64,000 nt of DNA from Pseudarthrobacter sp. Fe7 (GTDB lineage: Bacteria; Actinomycetota; Actinomycetes; Actinomycetales; Micrococcaceae): positions 2,232,001 to 2,296,000 of the forward strand of contig CP099977.1 of NCBI GenBank assembly GCA_024372495.1. Reading direction: 5' to 3'. Every line of letters begins with the position of its first letter. The first letter of the stretch is position 1. Of the stretch, positions 42,729 to 53,013 are shown piece by piece. The notes below the pieces were generated by a model. The model did not search any database. It saw only the letters and a program-made list of their open reading frames with translations, and was not told the DNA's origin. A program made the position numbers and the translations under genes.

Positions 42729-43508
42729 ATGGAAGTCGTGATCCTCGGCGGCAGCAGGCAGATCGGAAAACTTGCGGCCGACGCCATTGAGCAACTGATC
42801 CGGCGCAAGCCCGCTGCGGTGCTTGGGCTGGCCACCGGGTCTTCGCCGCTGCCTGTCTACGACGAACTCGCGGCCCGGCACGAACGCGGCCTGGACTTCA
42901 GCAGGGCGTCAGGGTTTGCGCTGGATGAATATGTGGGCCTGCCGGCCGGCCATCCGGAGTCCTACCGTGAGGTCATCCGCCGCGAATTCACCAACCGGGT
43001 GAACATCGCACCGGAAAACGTCCACGGGCCTGACGGAACGGCGCCTGACATCCCTGCTGCCTGTGAGGCCTACGAGCAGGCCATCGCCGAAGCGGGCGGC
43101 GTGGACCTGCAGCTGCTGGGAGTGGGCACCGACGGCCATATCGGGTTCAACGAACCTGGGTCCTCCTTCGCCTCGCGGACGCGGATCAAGAGCCTGATCG
43201 AACAGACGCGCCGGGACAACGCCAGGTTCTTCAACAGCCTTGCCGAGGTGCCGCACCACGTCATCACCCAGGGACTGGGCACCATCATGGCGGCGCGCCA
43301 CGTGATCGTCCTCGCCACGGGCGCGCAAAAGGCGCAGGCTGTCCGCGATTTTGTGGAGGGACCGGTGGCCGCGATCTGTCCCGCCTCCGTGCTGCAGTTC
43401 CATCCGCACGCCACAGTCCTGCTGGACGAGGCCGCCGCATCAGCGCTCAAGCTGGCGGATTTCTACCGCCACACCTACGAGAACAAGCCCGCGTGGCAGG
43501 GTCTGTAA
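42729..43508 (+). CDS. nagB: Glucosamine-6-phosphate deaminase
   Basis: Converts GlcN-6-P to fructose-6-P and ammonia, amino-sugar catabolism; 259 aa. LGLATGSSPLPVYDEL, the catalytic FALDEYVGL, GVGTDGHIGFNEPGSSF and ILATGAQKAQAVRDFVEG fit the hexose-6-P isomerase family. GAAAGGG ribosome site. No nagA is nearby. Confidence 0.95.
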   Translation: MEVVILGGSRQIGKLAADAIEQLIRRKPAAVLGLATGSSPLPVYDELAARHERGLDFSRASGFALDEYVGLPAGHPESYREVIRREFTNRVNIAPENVHGPDGTAPDIPAACEAYEQAIAEAGGVDLQLLGVGTDGHIGFNEPGSSFASRTRIKSLIEQTRRDNARFFNSLAEVPHHVITQGLGTIMAARHVIVLATGAQKAQAVRDFVEGPVAAICPASVLQFHPHATVLLDEAAASALKLADFYRHTYENKPAWQGL

Positions 43509-43626
43509 CGGCGGTCCGGACGGGTGCGGCGGGGGCCTGAAAAGTACGACGGCGGGCGGTCTGGGACCTCGGCGCGGGCGTGCCGCCGTCGAACGCGGGG
43601 CCGTTGGAACGGCTAAGATGGATGCC

Positions 43627-43959
43627 ATGACTAGCATGACGGACCCTCTCGAAAACGACCCGATGCGCGAGCTTTCCGGGGCAGGAACGTCCACGGCCAC
43701 CATTGAGCGCGAGGAACTGCGCCAGGAAGTGGAGCCGGGGGACCGGGAGCGCTTCTCGCACTATGTGCGGAAGGAAAAAATCATGGAGTCGGCGCTGACC
43801 GGGGAACCCGTCATCGCGCTGTGCGGAAAGGTCTGGACCCCGGGCCGGGATCCGCAGAAATTCCCTGTTTGCCCCGAGTGCAAGGAAGTCTATGACGGCC
43901 TCCGGCCGGGCAATGACGGCGGCAAGGGTCCCGGAGGGGACTCGGGCAGCAACAAGTAG
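43627..43959 (+). CDS. DUF3039 domain protein
   Basis: 110 aa. The conserved core ERFSHYVRKEKIMESAL, ALCGKVWTP and FPVCPECKEVYDGL suggests a zinc ribbon (C..C..CPEC). A Gly/Asn/Asp tail follows. TAAGAT (43614-43619) lies 7 nt before ATG 43627. It is followed at once by a helicase gene (1-base overlap), a pairing conserved in actinobacteria; the function of DUF3039 is unknown. Confidence 0.87.
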   Translation: MTSMTDPLENDPMRELSGAGTSTATIEREELRQEVEPGDRERFSHYVRKEKIMESALTGEPVIALCGKVWTPGRDPQKFPVCPECKEVYDGLRPGNDGGKGPGGDSGSNK

Positions 43960-45741
43960 TGACGGAGACGCTCTTTGGCGGTCCCACCCTGCCTCCGGCT
44001 TACCCGGAACGTGCAGCCTGGGGAACCGCCCAAAAACTCCGTGCCTGGCAGCAGGAAGCCCTGGACCTTTACCTGGCGAAAAGCCCCCGCGATTTCCTTG
44101 CGGTGGCAACCCCCGGTGCAGGTAAGACCACCTTTGCGCTGCGGATCGCCTCCACGCTGATCGATTCCGGTGCCGTCAACCGGGTGACCATCGTCGCGCC
44201 CACTGACCACCTGAAGCGCCAGTGGGCGGATGCCGCCGCCAAGGTGGGGATCGCCATCGACCCCAACTTCAAGAACTCGGACGGCCAGCACGGCCGCGGC
44301 TTCATTGGCGTCGCCGTCACCTACGCGCAGGTGGCCAGCAAGCCCCTGCTGCACCGCGCCAAGACCGAGGCAGCCCGCACCCTGGTGATCCTCGATGAGA
44401 TTCACCATGGCGGTGAGGCCCTGTCCTGGGGTGACGGACTGCGTGAGGCATTCGACCCCGCAATCCGCCGGCTGTCCCTGACAGGTACGCCGTTCCGCTC
44501 CGACACCTCGCCCATTCCATTCGTGGAGTACGCAGAGGACCGTGACGGCATCCGGCGCTCCAAGGCGGACTACACGTACGGCTATGGCAACGCCCTCCGC
44601 GACCACGTGGTCCGGCCGGTGATGTTCATGGCCTATTCCGGCCAGATGCGGTGGCGCACCAGCGCGGGCGAGGAGATGGCGGCTTCCCTTGGTGAGGCTG
44701 CGGTGACCAAGGACATCACCAGCCACGCCTGGCGGACTGCCCTGAACCCGGCGGGAGAGTGGATTCCCGCTGTCCTTGCCGGGGCTGACAGACGGCTCAG
44801 CGAGGTCCGGCGCACCGTTCCCGACGCCGGCGGCCTGGTCATCGCCACCGACCACGAGGACGCGCGGGCCTACGCCGGCCAGCTGAAGAAAATCACCGGC
44901 GAGTCGCCCACCGTCATCCTTTCCGACGACGCCAAGGCCTCCAGCAAGATCGAGGACTTTTCGGCCGGCGACAAGCGCTGGATGGTGGCTGTCCGCATGG
45001 TGTCCGAAGGCGTTGACGTGCCCCGGCTCTCCGTTGGCGTCTACGCCACGTCAACCTCTACACCGCTGTTTTTCGCCCAGGCTGTGGGGCGCTTCGTGCG
45101 TGCCCGCAAGAGGGGTGAAACGGCGTCGGTCTTCCTGCCGTCCGTGCCGCAGTTGATGGCGCTGGCCAACTCCATGGAGATGGAGCGGGACCACGCGCTG
45201 GACCGGCCGGAGAAAGAGGACGGCGACGGACTCTTCAACCCGGAAGACTCGCTGATGGACGAGGCCAACCGCGAGGAAAAGGCCTCTGACAGCCTCACCA
45301 AGGGCAAGTTCGAGGCCCTGGACTCCCAGGCGTCCTTTGACCGCGTGTTGTTCGACGGTGGCGAGTTCGGCACCGGCGGCGAGGTGGGGTCCGACGACGA
45401 GATGGACTTCCTTGGCATCCCCGGCCTGCTGGACGCGGAGCAGGTGGGGACGCTGCTGCGCCAGCGCCAGCACGAACAGTTGAACCGGAAGAACCGGAAA
45501 GCCCCGGCCGCGGCTGCCCAGCAGGTACCGGCCGTTCCCGACCACCGCATGCTGATGGATCTGCGCAACGAGCCTGGCCAAGAACGTGGCCGCGTGGGCC
45601 GCCCGGACCGGAACCCCTCACGGGGTGGTGCACACGAAGTTGCGCACTGTCTGCGGCGGACCTCCCGTGGCACAAGCCAACGAGGAGCAGCTGAAGTCCC
45701 GGCTGCGCAAGCTGCAGGACTGGTTCGTGGGCCGCAAGTAG
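43959..45741 (+). CDS. DEAD/DEAH-box helicase (one apparent insertion)
   Basis: Superfamily 2 helicase, corrected 593 aa. Walker A ATPGAGKTTFAL, DEIH box VILDEIHHGG, SLTGTPFRSD (motif III) and the C-terminal motif region RMVSEGVDVPRLSVGVYAT...QAVGRFVRAR. AGCCT at 45571-45575 (expected LRNELAKNVAAW) shifts the last 50 codons; correction ends the protein at 45741 with RLRKLQDWFVGRK. The GTG start overlaps the DUF3039 stop. Resembles RadD/XPB-like DNA helicases. Confidence 0.9.
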
Positions 45742-45745
45742 CGGT

Positions 45746-46378
45746 TCAGGTGATGTCGGCCCCGCCGAGTTCCATCTCGGCAACGGCGTCTTCCAGGTCC
45801 TCGGCGATGCCGGCGGTCAGTGACCGCACCACGGTGACCCCGTAGCCGGCCTGGACGGCGTCGAGAGCTGTGGCCTTCACGCAGTAGTCGGTGGCGATGC
45901 CAACCACCACCACATCCTCCACGTCGTGGCTCTGCAGCCAGTCGTCGAGGCCGATGGCGTCCTCGTCGGACTCCAGCGCTGCCGGGGCACCGGGCAGGCT
46001 GCCGGCCTGGCGCTCTCCAGTGGGGACGGCGTCCTCGGGGGCCAGCAGGCCCTCGAAGCCAGAGTAGGCGGCAGCGAACTGCCCCTTCCGGAAGTACGCG
46101 TCGACGTACTCGGTGTCCAGGTCAGGATGGAGCTCGGCTCCGCGGGTGCCCGCCACACAGTGCCGGGGCCAGCTGTCCTTGTAGTCGGGTGTCTCGGAAA
46201 AGTGGCTGCCGGGATCGATGTGCCAGTCCTGCGTGGCCACCACGTGGTCGAATTCGCCATAGTGGGCATCCAGGTACTCGCTGATGGCGCCAGCGACGGC
46301 AGCGCCGCCGCGAACCGCGAGCGGGCCGCCCTCGCAGAAATCGTTCTGGACGTCCACGATGATCAAAGCGCGGGACAT
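45746..46378 (-). CDS. pncA: Nicotinamidase / isochorismatase-family amidohydrolase
   Basis: Hydrolyses nicotinamide to nicotinate for NAD salvage; 210 aa. Catalytic Asp in IIVDVQNDFCEGG, metal-site TQDWHIDPGSHF, and nucleophile Cys in VVVGIATDYCVK are intact. AAGGAG precedes the ATG. It lies downstream of pncB on the same strand (9-nt gap), giving a two-gene NAD salvage operon. Confidence 0.96.
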   Translation of the reverse strand: MSRALIIVDVQNDFCEGGPLAVRGGAAVAGAISEYLDAHYGEFDHVVATQDWHIDPGSHFSETPDYKDSWPRHCVAGTRGAELHPDLDTEYVDAYFRKGQFAAAYSGFEGLLAPEDAVPTGERQAGSLPGAPAALESDEDAIGLDDWLQSHDVEDVVVVGIATDYCVKATALDAVQAGYGVTVVRSLTAGIAEDLEDAVAEMELGGADIT

Positions 46379-46387
46379 CAGTGCTCC

Positions 46388-47717
46388 TTAGTTGCCTTCG
46401 TAGAGAGTGGGGATTGCGGCCTCGCCGCGTTGCAGGCGGTTGACCACCGGCGGCGGCTCGGCCATGGAGTCCGCGTGGCGCTGCCGTGCGCGCAGTACGC
46501 CCTCGTGGCCGGTCCAGCCCGGCAGCAGTTCGCCGTTCTTCATGAACTGCTGCAGCAGGGGACGGTCGTTGCCGTCGTCCTCCGGCCGGTGGCCCACGCC
46601 CACCACCTCTGCGGTGGCGGTGCCGCGTTCGTCCAGCTTCCGCAGTGCGTACTTGCGGCCGCCCACGCTGGCCTTGTTCTTGGCTGCTTTGGCCACGGAC
46701 ACGAAGTTGCCGTCGTCATCCGTACGGCTGACCAGCTTGTAGACCATGCTGGCGGTAGGCGCTCCGGAGCCGGTCACCAGCGACGTGCCCACACCGTAGG
46801 AGTCCACCGGGGCTGACTGCAGAGCCGCGATGGCGTATTCGTCCAGGTCCGAGGTCACCACGATCTTCGTGTTCTCGTTGCCGAGGTCGTCCAGGAGCCG
46901 GCGCACCCACTGCGCCTGGGCCACCAGGTCGCCGGAGTCCAGCCGGACCCCGCCCAGGCTTGGCCCTGCCAGCTCAACGGCCGTGCGGACTGCCTTTTCG
47001 ACGTCGTACGTGTCCACCAGCAGGGACGTGCCCTCGCCCAGCGAGGCGATCTGGGCCTCGAAGGCCTCCCGCTCGGTATCGTGCAGCAGCGTGAAGGAGT
47101 GGGCTGCAGTGCCCACCGTCTTCACGCCGTAGCGGATGCCCGCCTCAAGGTTGGAAGTGCTGTCAAAGCCGGCAATGATGGCCGCACGCGCCGAGGCTGT
47201 GGCAGCCTCCTCGTGGGTGCGCCGGGAACCCATTTCGATACAGGGGCGGCCGCCGGCCGCAGTGACCATCCGGGAAGCGGCGGAGGCAATGGCGGTGTCG
47301 TGGTTGAGCACGGACAGCAGGTAGGTTTCGAGCATGCAGGCCTCGGCGAACGAGGCCTCCACGATCAGGATGGGGGAGTTGGGAAAGTACGCCTCCCCTT
47401 CGGCGTAGCCCCAGATGTCGCCGGAAAATTTGTAGTTGGCCAGGTACGCCAGCGTCTCCTGGTTGACCACCCGGGTGCGTTCCAGGAACTCCAGGCTCCG
47501 CCTCGCCGAAGCGGAAGTTCGCGATGCCTTCCAGGAGGCGTCCGGTGCCGGCCACAATGCCGTAGCGCCGGCCGTCAGGCAGCCGGCGCGCAAAGGCCTC
47601 AAACACGGACCTGCGGTGTGCCGCCCCGGAGTGGAGGGACGCCTGCAGCATGGTCAGCTCGTAATGGTCGGTATAAAAGGACGTGCGGGGATGGTCCCAG
47701 CCGGCAGAGGTGCTCAC
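46388..47717 (-). CDS. pncB: Nicotinate phosphoribosyltransferase (one apparent insertion)
   Basis: Makes nicotinate mononucleotide from nicotinate and PRPP; corrected 442 aa. FYTDHYELTMLQASL at the N-terminus, the catalytic-His region EMGSRRTHEEAA, and the PRPP-site VRLDSGDL...IVVTSDLDEYAIAAL are present. AGGCT (plus strand) at 47493-47497, expected AGCT in EAELEFLERTR, breaks the frame. Start GTG 47717 is chosen because TAGAGT (47725-47730, minus strand) ends 7 nt before it, the leaderless arrangement; ATG 47744 is the alternative. Divergent from clpS, with only 13 bp between the two predicted -10 boxes. Confidence 0.93.
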
Positions 47718-47755
47718 GAAAATCACTCTATCGGGCGTCCCCATAGAATGGACAG

Positions 47756-48139
47756 ATGACCATAAGCGTTGCGCCCGGCCCTGATACACAGGAGGGCGTC
47801 CGGACCGGCACAGCAGAGTCCACCGACTCCCTGACTGCGCCGGACATCCCCTGGAACCTGGTGATCTGGAACGATCCCGTCAATCTCATGAGCTACGTCA
47901 GCTACGTCTTCCAAAGCTACTTCGGCTATTCGGAAAGCAAAGCCAACAAGCTCATGATGGAAGTCCACAAGAAGGGCCGCTCCATCGTTGCCTCCGGCAG
48001 CAAGGAACAGGTGGAACGCCACGCCGTGGCCATGCACGGTTTCGGGCTCTGGGCCACGGTGGAAAAAGCCAGCGGCGGCCCCGGTGGGAATTCAGGCAAG
48101 TCCGGCGGTCCGGGCCAGGGTAAGGGGAAACGTGGCTAA
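47756..48139 (+). CDS. clpS: ATP-dependent Clp protease adaptor ClpS
   Basis: N-recognin delivering N-degron substrates to ClpC/ClpP; 127 aa. The core is WNLVIWNDPVNLMSYVSYVF and VHKKGRSIVASGSKEQVERHA; the Gly-rich C-terminal tail is long. TAGAAT (47744-47749) ends 6 nt before the ATG. It overlaps the DUF2017 gene by 8 nt, the standard actinobacterial pair. Confidence 0.96.
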   Translation: MTISVAPGPDTQEGVRTGTAESTDSLTAPDIPWNLVIWNDPVNLMSYVSYVFQSYFGYSESKANKLMMEVHKKGRSIVASGSKEQVERHAVAMHGFGLWATVEKASGGPGGNSGKSGGPGQGKGKRG

Positions 48140-48698
48140 GGCATTCAAATACGGACTCAAGGGCATCACGGGGTTCCTGGAACCAGCCGAACGGGATCTG
48201 CTCCGCAGCCTCATCGATGACGTCATTTCCATGCTCCAGCCCGAGGACCGCGAGGGGCAGGACCCGCTGGCAGCCCTGATTGGCCTGGACATGGACGTGG
48301 CTGAACCCACCGACCGTGCCGTCAGGCGGCTGCTGCCGAACGTGGCGAGGGACGACGGTGCCGCGTCCCTTGAGTTCCGCCAGCTCACCGAGCGATCGCT
48401 GCGGGAAACAAAGATCGGCGCCCTGCGCGCTGCCGCTTTGGACCTGGACAAGGACGAGATCGTCCTGACGCCCGAAGGGGCCCGGCACTGGTCCATGGCA
48501 TTGAACGACGTGCGGCTGGTCCTGGCGGAGCGGCTGGACATCAGGGACGAGGCCGACGCCGAGCACGTCCACCGCATGCAGGACTGGTCCCAGGCCGAGG
48601 ACGTGGAGAGCTACCTGGCGCTGGTGTACAACTTCGCCACCTGGCTACAGGAGTCCCTGGTCCAGGCCATGCTGCAGTCAATGGAATCCCGGCGGTGA
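48132..48698 (+). CDS. DUF2017 domain protein
   Basis: 188 aa, predominantly helical, with acidic and basic patches; GTG start inside the clpS end. The family is nearly always downstream of clpS and before murI in actinobacteria, which suggests a part in ClpS-dependent proteolysis or cell-wall growth, but no activity is established. Confidence 0.88.
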   Translation: MAKAFKYGLKGITGFLEPAERDLLRSLIDDVISMLQPEDREGQDPLAALIGLDMDVAEPTDRAVRRLLPNVARDDGAASLEFRQLTERSLRETKIGALRAAALDLDKDEIVLTPEGARHWSMALNDVRLVLAERLDIRDEADAEHVHRMQDWSQAEDVESYLALVYNFATWLQESLVQAMLQSMESRR

Positions 48699-48803
48699 GC
48701 CACGGCGGCCTGGGGGAGGCCGTGGGCTGTGACACAGCAGACACGAGTCGCTGGACACAAGTTGATGACTGACGCTTCCGGGAGCACCTATCCTCGAGTA
48801 ATC

Positions 48804-49834
48804 ATGACAACAGCCCCGAGCATGGAACCACCGGCGGAAACAGATACCGCGCCCGGCGAAGGCGAGCCCCTGCCGCTGCCCCGGAAACCCGTCCCATTGG
48901 CGTCTTTGACTCCGGTGTCGGCGGCCTCACCGTGGCCCGCTCCATCATCGACCAGCTCCCCAACGAATCAATCCTCTATGTTGGGGACACCGCCCACGGG
49001 CCGTACGGGCCGCTCCCCATCGCCGAGGTGCGGGCCAACGCCCTGGGCGTGATGGACGAACTCGTGGACTCCGGCGTCAAGCTGCTCACCATCGCCTGCA
49101 ACTCGGCGTCGGCCGCTGTCCTGCGGGATGCCCGCGAGCGGTACACCGCCAAGTACGGCATCCCGGTCATCGAGGTCATCCAGCCGGCGGTGCGGCGCGC
49201 CGTTGCCGCCACCCGCAGCGGAAAGGTCGGCGTAATTGGCACTTCCGCGACGGTGGGATCCCGCGCCTACGAGGACACCTTCGCCGCCGCGCCGGACCTG
49301 GACATCACCTCCGTGGCGTGCCCGGAGTTCGTCAGCTACGTGGAGGCGGGAATCACCACAGGGCCGGCCCTGCTCGCCATCGCCGAGGAATACCTGGCAC
49401 CGCTGAAGGCGGCCGGGGTGGACACCGTGGTCCTGGGCTGCACGCACTACCCGCTGCTGACAGGCGTCATCTCCTATGTCATGGGGGCGGACGTCACCTT
49501 GGTCTCCAGCGCGGAGGAGACCGCCAAGGACGTCTACCGCGCCCTGGCCACGCATAACCTGCAGCGCACCTCCGAGGCCCTACCCGAACACCACTTCGTG
49601 GCCACCGGCGATGCCGGGCAGTTCGAGGCGCTCGCCCGGCGTTTCCTGGGCCCGGAAGTCCTGTCAGTCCGGCACGTGGACCATGTGGCCGCGCAGTACC
49701 CGACGGGCAGCCTGGCCCGGATCACCCCGGAGATGATCGCCGCCGCGCAAAACGCACGGAACCGCCCCAGGATCTCCAACTTCGTGGGCGGCGGGTTCGC
49801 CGGGGCGCGCCGTGGCGGAGGGCCCGCCCAGTGA
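48804..49834 (+). CDS. murI: Glutamate racemase (one apparent deletion)
   Basis: Supplies D-glutamate for peptidoglycan; corrected 343 aa with a 35-residue Pro/Glu-rich N-terminal extension. [18 protein letters not shown], the first catalytic Cys in [10 protein letters not shown] and the second in [11 protein letters not shown] are intact. The C run at 48888-48890 is one short of the frame (RKPRPIGVFD expected); adding a C joins the ATG at 48804 to the body and gives 344 codons. The stop overlaps the next GTG by four bases. Confidence 0.92.
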
Positions 49835-50628
49835 AGCTGACCATCGTGGGATGCACGGGCTCGTTCCCCGGTCCCGGCTCCCCGGCGTCGTGCTACCTCC
49901 TGACCGCCACCGACGGTGAACGGACGTGGAAGGTGGTGATGGACCTCGGCAGCGGAGCGCTGGGGGCCATCCAGCGCTACACGGACCTGGAGGACATCGA
50001 CGCGATCTTCCTCACCCACCTGCACCCGGACCACTGCATGGACCTGTGCGGCCTGCACGTGGCCATCCGCTGGAAGCCAGGAGGATGGGGCCGCGGCCGC
50101 ATCCCCGTGTGGGGGCCTGCCGCCACCGCAGACCGGATGGCCACCGCCTACGGCCTGCCCCTGGATCCCGGCATGCACGAAGAGTTCGACTTCACCAACT
50201 GGACCGAGCGCAAACCGGTGACCGTGGGGCCGTTCACCATCACCCCGTTCGCCGTCAACCATCCCATCGAGGAGGCCTACGCGCTCCGGGTGGAAGTGGC
50301 GGAGCCCGGCAAGGACGGCACCCCGGTGTCCCGCGTCCTGACCTATTCCGGGGATACAGACTGCTGCGCCGGGCTTGAAGAAGCGGCCAGGGACGCTGAC
50401 CTGTTCCTGTGCGAGGCGGCCTTCGAAGAGGGCCGCGACGACGGCATCAACGACGTCCACCTGACGGGCAAACGGGCAGGGGAGGCCGCAGCGGCAGCCG
50501 GCGCGCGGCGGCTCCTGCTGACCCACATCCCGGTGTGGACGTCCCAGACCACCGTGATGGCTGAAGCCCGTCCCGTGTTTCCCGGCGACGTGGCGGTTGC
50601 CGTGGCGGGCGTGCACTACACGATCTAG
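49831..50628 (+). CDS. MBL-fold metallo-hydrolase (RNase Z-like)
   Basis: 265 aa. Metal ligands are visible in [13 protein letters not shown] (HxHxDH), [19 protein letters not shown] and LLTHIPVW. The family comprises cyclic-nucleotide phosphodiesterase/RNase Z-like enzymes. Position between murI and rph is conserved in actinobacteria, where the homologue is sometimes treated as a 3',5'-cyclic nucleotide phosphodiesterase. Substrate not proven. Confidence 0.9.
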   Translation: MKLTIVGCTGSFPGPGSPASCYLLTATDGERTWKVVMDLGSGALGAIQRYTDLEDIDAIFLTHLHPDHCMDLCGLHVAIRWKPGGWGRGRIPVWGPAATADRMATAYGLPLDPGMHEEFDFTNWTERKPVTVGPFTITPFAVNHPIEEAYALRVEVAEPGKDGTPVSRVLTYSGDTDCCAGLEEAARDADLFLCEAAFEEGRDDGINDVHLTGKRAGEAAAAAGARRLLLTHIPVWTSQTTVMAEARPVFPGDVAVAVAGVHYTI

Positions 50629-50667
50629 TGGCGCCGGTGCCGCACCGGCACTGGATAAGCTAAAGGC

Positions 50668-51425
50668 ATGACATCTGAAGCAACTGCAGTGCCCATTGTG
50701 CGTGCCGACGGCCGTGCCCCCGACCAACTCCGGCCCATCAGCATCACCCGCGGATGGTCCAGCCAGGCTGAGGGGTCGGCGCTGATCGAGTTCGGCAACA
50801 CCAGGGTCCTGTGCACCGCCTCCCTCACCGCCGGTGTCCCGCGCTGGCTCAAGGGGAGGGCCGCGGCTGGGTCACGGCCGAGTACGCCATGCTGCCGCGC
50901 GCCACCAACACGCGTTCGGACCGCGAATCCGTCAAGGGGAAGATCGGCGGCCGCACGCACGAGATTTCGCGCCTGATCGGGCGTTCGCTGCGCTCCATCA
51001 TCGACACCAAGGCCCTGGGCGAGAACACCATCGTGCTGGACTGCGACGTCCTGCAGGCCGACGGCGGCACCCGCACCGCTGCCATCACCGGAGCCTACGT
51101 TGCGCTGGCCGACGCGATCCGGTTCGCCCGCGACACCAAGCTCATCGCGAAGAACGCGCAGCCGCTCATCGACACCATCGCGGCAGTGTCCGTGGGAATC
51201 ATCGACGGTGTCCCCATGCTTGACCTGCCCTATGTGGAGGACGTCCGGGCGGAGACCGACATGAATGTGGTGGTCACCGGGTCCGGGAAGTTCGTGGAGG
51301 TGCAGGGAACCGCCGAGGGTGCCCCGTTCGACCGTGAGGAGCTGAACCAGCTCCTGGACCTGGCGCTGCTGGGCACCGCCCAGTTGGCGGCCATCCAGCG
51401 CGAAACCCTGGCGGACACCCTGTGA
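50668..51425 (+). CDS. rph: Ribonuclease PH (one apparent deletion)
   Basis: Phosphorolytic 3'-5' exoribonuclease trimming tRNA 3' ends; corrected 252 aa. [50 protein letters not shown] and the C-terminal [22 protein letters not shown] match. The G run at 50853-50856 is one base short (KGEGRGW expected); correction gives 253 codons. TAAGCT (50656-50661) ends 6 nt before the ATG, which also has AAAGG. It overlaps rdgB by four bases. Confidence 0.95.
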
Positions 51426-52070
51426 GCGGTGCGGCGCCCCGGCTGGTGCTCGCCACGCACAACAAAGGCAAACTCCGCGAACTCCGAGAACTGCTGCGCG
51501 GACAGGTGCCGGGGCTCGACGTCGACACCCAGGTGGTGGACGCCGCCGCGGCAGGTGCGCCGGACGTCGTCGAAACCGGCGTGACGTTCGCCGAGAACTC
51601 CCTGCTGAAGGCGCGGGCGGTGGCCGGGGCCACCGGCCTGGTGGCCATCGCTGACGACTCCGGGCTCGCCGTGGACGTCATGGGCGGGGCCCCGGGCATC
51701 TTTTCCGCCCGGTGGGCGGGACGGCACGGAGACGACGCCGCCAACCTGGAACTCCTGCTGAACCAGCTCTCCGACGTTCCTGACGAACACCGCGGGGCCG
51801 CTTTTGTCTGCGCCGCAGCCCTGGCCATGCCGGCGGACGGGCAGGGCCCCGGGCGCGAGGTGGTCGAGTATGGGCAGGCTCGAGGGAATCCTTCTCCGCG
51901 AACCACGGGGTGCCGGCGGGTTTGGCTACGATCCCGTGCTGCAGCCCGTCGGCGAGGACCGCGCCTGCGCCGAACTGTCCGCCGAGGAAAAGAACGCCAT
52001 CAGCCACCGCGGCAAGGCATTCAGGGCGCTGCTGCCGTCCATTGTGGCGGCCTTGGAAGCTGCAGGGTAG
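51422..52070 (+). CDS. rdgB: dITP/XTP pyrophosphatase (one apparent insertion)
   Basis: Removes deaminated purine nucleotides (ITP, XTP) from the pool; corrected 215 aa. [42 protein letters not shown] and the C-terminal [12 protein letters not shown] are family signatures. AGGCT at 51876-51880 (expected [13 protein letters not shown]) carries one extra G; correction gives 216 codons. Confidence 0.94.
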
Positions 52071-52082
52071 GAAACCCACAAA

Positions 52083-52110
52083 AAGGGTGCGCACCCCGGT
52101 GCGCACCCTT
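52083..52110. terminator. Terminator between rdgB and dedA
   Basis: AAGGGTGCGCACC/GGTGCGCACCCTT forms a 13-bp stem with a CC loop. On the minus strand it is followed by TTTG, with the T-run CCCTTTTTG, so it serves chiefly the minus-strand DedA gene; it may also stop rdgB transcripts. Confidence 0.8.
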
Positions 52111-52115
52111 GACAA

Positions 52116-52946
52116 TCAGGAGGGGTCGGAGGGCTGCTGCTCCGGCCGGCCGCCATGGATGTTGCGGGGCGTCTTCCGCTCCGCTTCCGGCTCGTGTTCC
52201 TCGATGTACTCGTCGACGGTGTCGGTGCCGTACGCCTCCGCCTGCCGCCGTGCGGACAGCCCGCGCAGGAGCTCGATGCCGATGGGGACCACCGAGACCA
52301 GCACGATGACGATGAAGATAATGTCCAGGTTGTCGCGGACCCACGGCACCGTGTCGCCCAGCAGGTAGCCGAGGAGTGTGACGCCGCCGCCCCACAGCGC
52401 CGCGCCGATGACGTTGTAGATGAAGAACTTTCGCTTGCTCATTCGCGCCACGCCGACGATCACGGGCACGAAGGTACGGATGATGGGCACGAAGCGGGCC
52501 AGGATCAGTGCCTTGCCGCCGTGCTTTTCAAAGAATGCGTGGGCGCTCTCGACATTTTCGCGTTTGAACAGCTTGGAGTCGGGCCTGTTGAAGAGGGCGG
52601 GGCCCGCCTTGGAGCCGATCAGGTAGCCGGCCTGGTTTCCAATGATCGCGGACACCACGATCAACGCGGCGAACGCGAAGATGTTGAACTTGATGGTGCC
52701 CGTGGCCACCAGCAGGCCAGCCGTGAACAGCATGGAATCGCCCGGCAGGAAGAAACCGATAAGCAGGCCGGTCTCGGCGAAGATGATGCCGCACACCAGC
52801 AGGACCACCCAGGGGGCCAGCGCGGGATCGGCCAGGAAGACCTGGGGGTTCAGCCAATCGGGCAGGAAGGAAGCCATTTTCGGCTGGACCGGTCCCGCAC
52901 CGCCCAGCATGGACACAGCGAGGTCATTCATCACAGGAAAGTTCAC
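52116..52946 (-). CDS. DedA (SNARE-associated/VTT) family membrane protein
   Basis: 276 aa. Membrane segments are visible at about 43-66, 75-100, 155-185 and 205-225, with the re-entrant-loop motifs FFLPGDSMLFTAG and the arginine motif ILARFVPIIRTFVPVIVG. DedA proteins are proton-dependent lipid flippases (undecaprenyl phosphate or phospholipid). The acidic C-terminal tail is cytoplasmic. GTG 52946 is chosen because TACCCT (52953-52958, minus strand) lies 6 nt before it; ATG 52931 is an alternative start. Confidence 0.92.
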   Translation of the reverse strand: MNFPVMNDLAVSMLGGAGPVQPKMASFLPDWLNPQVFLADPALAPWVVLLVCGIIFAETGLLIGFFLPGDSMLFTAGLLVATGTIKFNIFAFAALIVVSAIIGNQAGYLIGSKAGPALFNRPDSKLFKRENVESAHAFFEKHGGKALILARFVPIIRTFVPVIVGVARMSKRKFFIYNVIGAALWGGGVTLLGYLLGDTVPWVRDNLDIIFIVIVLVSVVPIGIELLRGLSARRQAEAYGTDTVDEYIEEHEPEAERKTPRNIHGGRPEQQPSDPS

Positions 52947-53013
52947 CCCTCAAGGGTACTTGACGGGCCTGTGCTCCCCGGGGCTGGGGCTCCGCGGCGG
53001 TAAGGTAGGGGCC

